A program made the translations under genes and the position numbers. The notes under the pieces were generated by a model that worked only from the letters and a program-made list of their open reading frames with translations, did no database searches and was not told the origin of the DNA. From Acanthamoeba sp. SK_2022b (taxonomy: Eukaryota > Discosea > Longamoebia > Acanthamoebidae), in contig JANDJZ010000075.1 of NCBI GenBank assembly GCA_027943245.1, positions 62,001-126,000 on the forward strand: a stretch of DNA of 64,000 nucleotides, read 5' to 3'. Below, piece by piece: positions 62,701 through 64,000 of this stretch (its first letter is position 1; the number at the start of each line of letters is the position of its first letter).

Positions 62701-64000
62701 ACGTCCTGCTTGACGGCAACGTTGGTCTCGATGAGCTCTTCAAAGTGTTTGGTGATGCTCTCCTCGCTCACGATACCGGCCGGGAAGTTGCGGATCATGA
62801 TTGTGTGCGCGCTCACGGCCGACTTCACGCTCCTGGTGAGGAATTTGTCCTGCGGCACCATGGGGGAGACGAAGAATGGGAGATGAGTAAACACATAGCT
62901 GGGGCACAGCTCTGCGAGTGGACTGTGGTCATTCCAGGGCGTACCTTGCATGCGAGGAGGTACTTGCGCAGGTACCACACAAGGCCGTATACAAGACAAG
63001 AAATTATCACGCACACCAAGGAGTGCGCCCAATATCGATCTTTGTCGGTGCTGTCGTTGATGTTTCCTGGTTTTGTTGCGTGTGCAGAAGCAGCAGGGAA
63101 GGTCAGCATGCATGCCATCACGCTTGCCGGAGCAAGTAGGGCGGCAGTACCGATGGTAGTCGACAAAAATCCAGTGCGAACCTTGTCCTCGCTCTGGCTG
63201 GCGGTGACGTTCACCGGCAGTACGATGGCTATCCCGAATACCACGCAGATGGCCAGAAAGACGAGCACGCACCTCTAGGGAGTTCGGCAAGGTAGATGAA
63301 GGACGAGGCGAGATGAAGTTAGAAGAAGAAGAAGAAGTCGGAAGAAGATAGAATGAAGCAGTGGTGCAGCTGACATGCGCACCTGGAAGTGGATGTAGAT
63401 CATGGCGTCGTTGCCGCACTTTTCCGCCACTTCGAGCTTCGACATGCGCACGAGGGGCCACACCCAACCCATGAACCGCTCCGGTCCGTTCTTGCTCAGC
63501 TCGGTGAGCTCCCTCTTCTTCATCTGATCCCTTGATCGGCCCATGGCCTCGCCTTCCCCCTCCTCTCCTGCATGCGCCCCCGTCGACGTTCGAGACACGT
63601 CAGCTGACCACCAAGTTGCGAAATGGAATAGGAAAGGAGGAGCTCCAGGGGCGGTGGTGGCTGGAGCACCTTCGCTCTCCATGAGGCTTGTCAGTTCGGG
63701 TTCCCCCTCCTCGTCTATGGCGGGGAAGGAGGAGAAGGACTCGCTGCCTGCCAAGCGCTCGTTCTCCCAAAATCGTTGGTATTCGCCTGGCCCACGTCAC
63801 CACAGCGCGATCGAGTGGGGTCCATGATGAGCGCCGCGAGCCCCAGCACAACACCCAATGAATCGGCAGGGCCCTGCTACCTCCATAGTATTTGAAATAG
63901 AGCTTGCGCTGGCTGCGCCACCGCAGGTAGGCGAGAAGCAAGAAGGCCACCACGCCCACCACCAGGTTGATTTGTAGCACAGACACGATACCTGGCAAGC
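59754..64000 (-). CDS. OSCA/TMEM63 (DUF221, CSC1-like) ion channel, 5' end outside window
   Basis: Calcium-permeable, osmo/mechanosensitive channel family. From the right edge: a first helix (INLVVGVVAFLLLAYLRW), a long variable loop, WVWPLVRMSKLEVAEKCGND, FLAICVVFGIAIVLPVNVTA, HSLVCVIISCLVYGLVWYLR, the family block HTIMIRNFPAGIVSEESITK, then, after a long acidic insert, GIVFVTFSSSAVAKVAYSLL, MAPEPEDIIW, FFFSFFTTPLSIISALQPLK, YLPTLILLAVTTILPLVIWC, FSGLFLPNSAAFFINYIIQM, YAYMMVFFATILTFSTIAPL and HEYGMQYAY. Stop at 59754-59756. The cytoplasmic RRM-like loop carries a Glu/Asp/Gly-rich expansion (62230-62680), and the C-terminus is His-rich (GHHHHHTQHAHPHRHPQLHA). About 13 exons in view. The 5' end and promoter lie beyond 64000. 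Confidence 0.87.

Noticed and set aside
1..64000. tRNA, rRNA, CRISPR arrays, bacterial operons
   Set aside because: No cloverleaf blocks, rRNA segments or spaced repeats were found; all tandem repeats are simple or minisatellite and genes are spliced.

Overview
The window is nuclear DNA of a eukaryote: most genes are split by many short GT-AG introns (roughly 50-120 bases), genes lie close together on both strands, and GC content is high in exons with AT-rich ends to the transcription units. Gene content (Rab GTPases, F-box/ankyrin protein, TKL-type receptor kinase, glyoxylate-cycle malate synthase, many bacterial-looking domains with introns) points to a free-living amoebozoan, most likely Acanthamoeba or a close relative. 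That assignment is an inference from style and content; there is no rRNA or tRNA in the window to settle it.

Layout. 1-12 kb: tail of an unknown gene, malate synthase, adenine phosphoribosyltransferase, two Rab-type GTPases, an FAD amine oxidase, ribosomal stalk protein P1, a tail-anchored F-box/ankyrin protein and the H/ACA snoRNP protein NHP2. 12-24 kb: small unknown proteins, a JMJD4-type JmjC hydroxylase, a THUMP/RlmL-type rRNA methylase, regucalcin (SMP-30), a PQ-loop transporter-like protein and a DUF975-like membrane protein. 24-32 kb: one very long reverse-strand gene for an Urb2/Npa2-type ribosome biogenesis protein. 32-44.7 kb: a YejM/PbgA-like membrane protein with a sulfatase fold, a SET/MYND protein, beta-hexosaminidase, a coiled-coil GRAM protein and a DyP peroxidase whose C-terminus is a selenoprotein-W-like (Rdx) domain. 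44.8-47.6 kb: a hAT DNA transposon with 19-base terminal inverted repeats and a frame-broken transposase. 48-55.5 kb: a divergent pair, a PHT1/PHO84-type phosphate transporter and a receptor kinase with two tandem PstS-like phosphate-binding modules outside the cell. 56-64 kb: a METTL-type methyltransferase, an AAGAB/p34-like protein, a YbaB/EbfC-like protein and the 3' part of an OSCA/TMEM63 channel.

The most interesting unit is the head-to-head pair at 48.1-55.5 kb. A eukaryotic single-pass kinase uses the bacterial periplasmic phosphate receptor fold as ectodomain and shares a 222-base promoter region with a phosphate:H+ symporter. This suggests an amoebal phosphate sensing and uptake module. 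The DyP-Rdx fusion is the second strongest candidate for new biology. Three small membrane-protein genes (12877, 15508, 22123) were recovered by reading splice sites. No CRISPR, operon or bacterial replicon features were seen.
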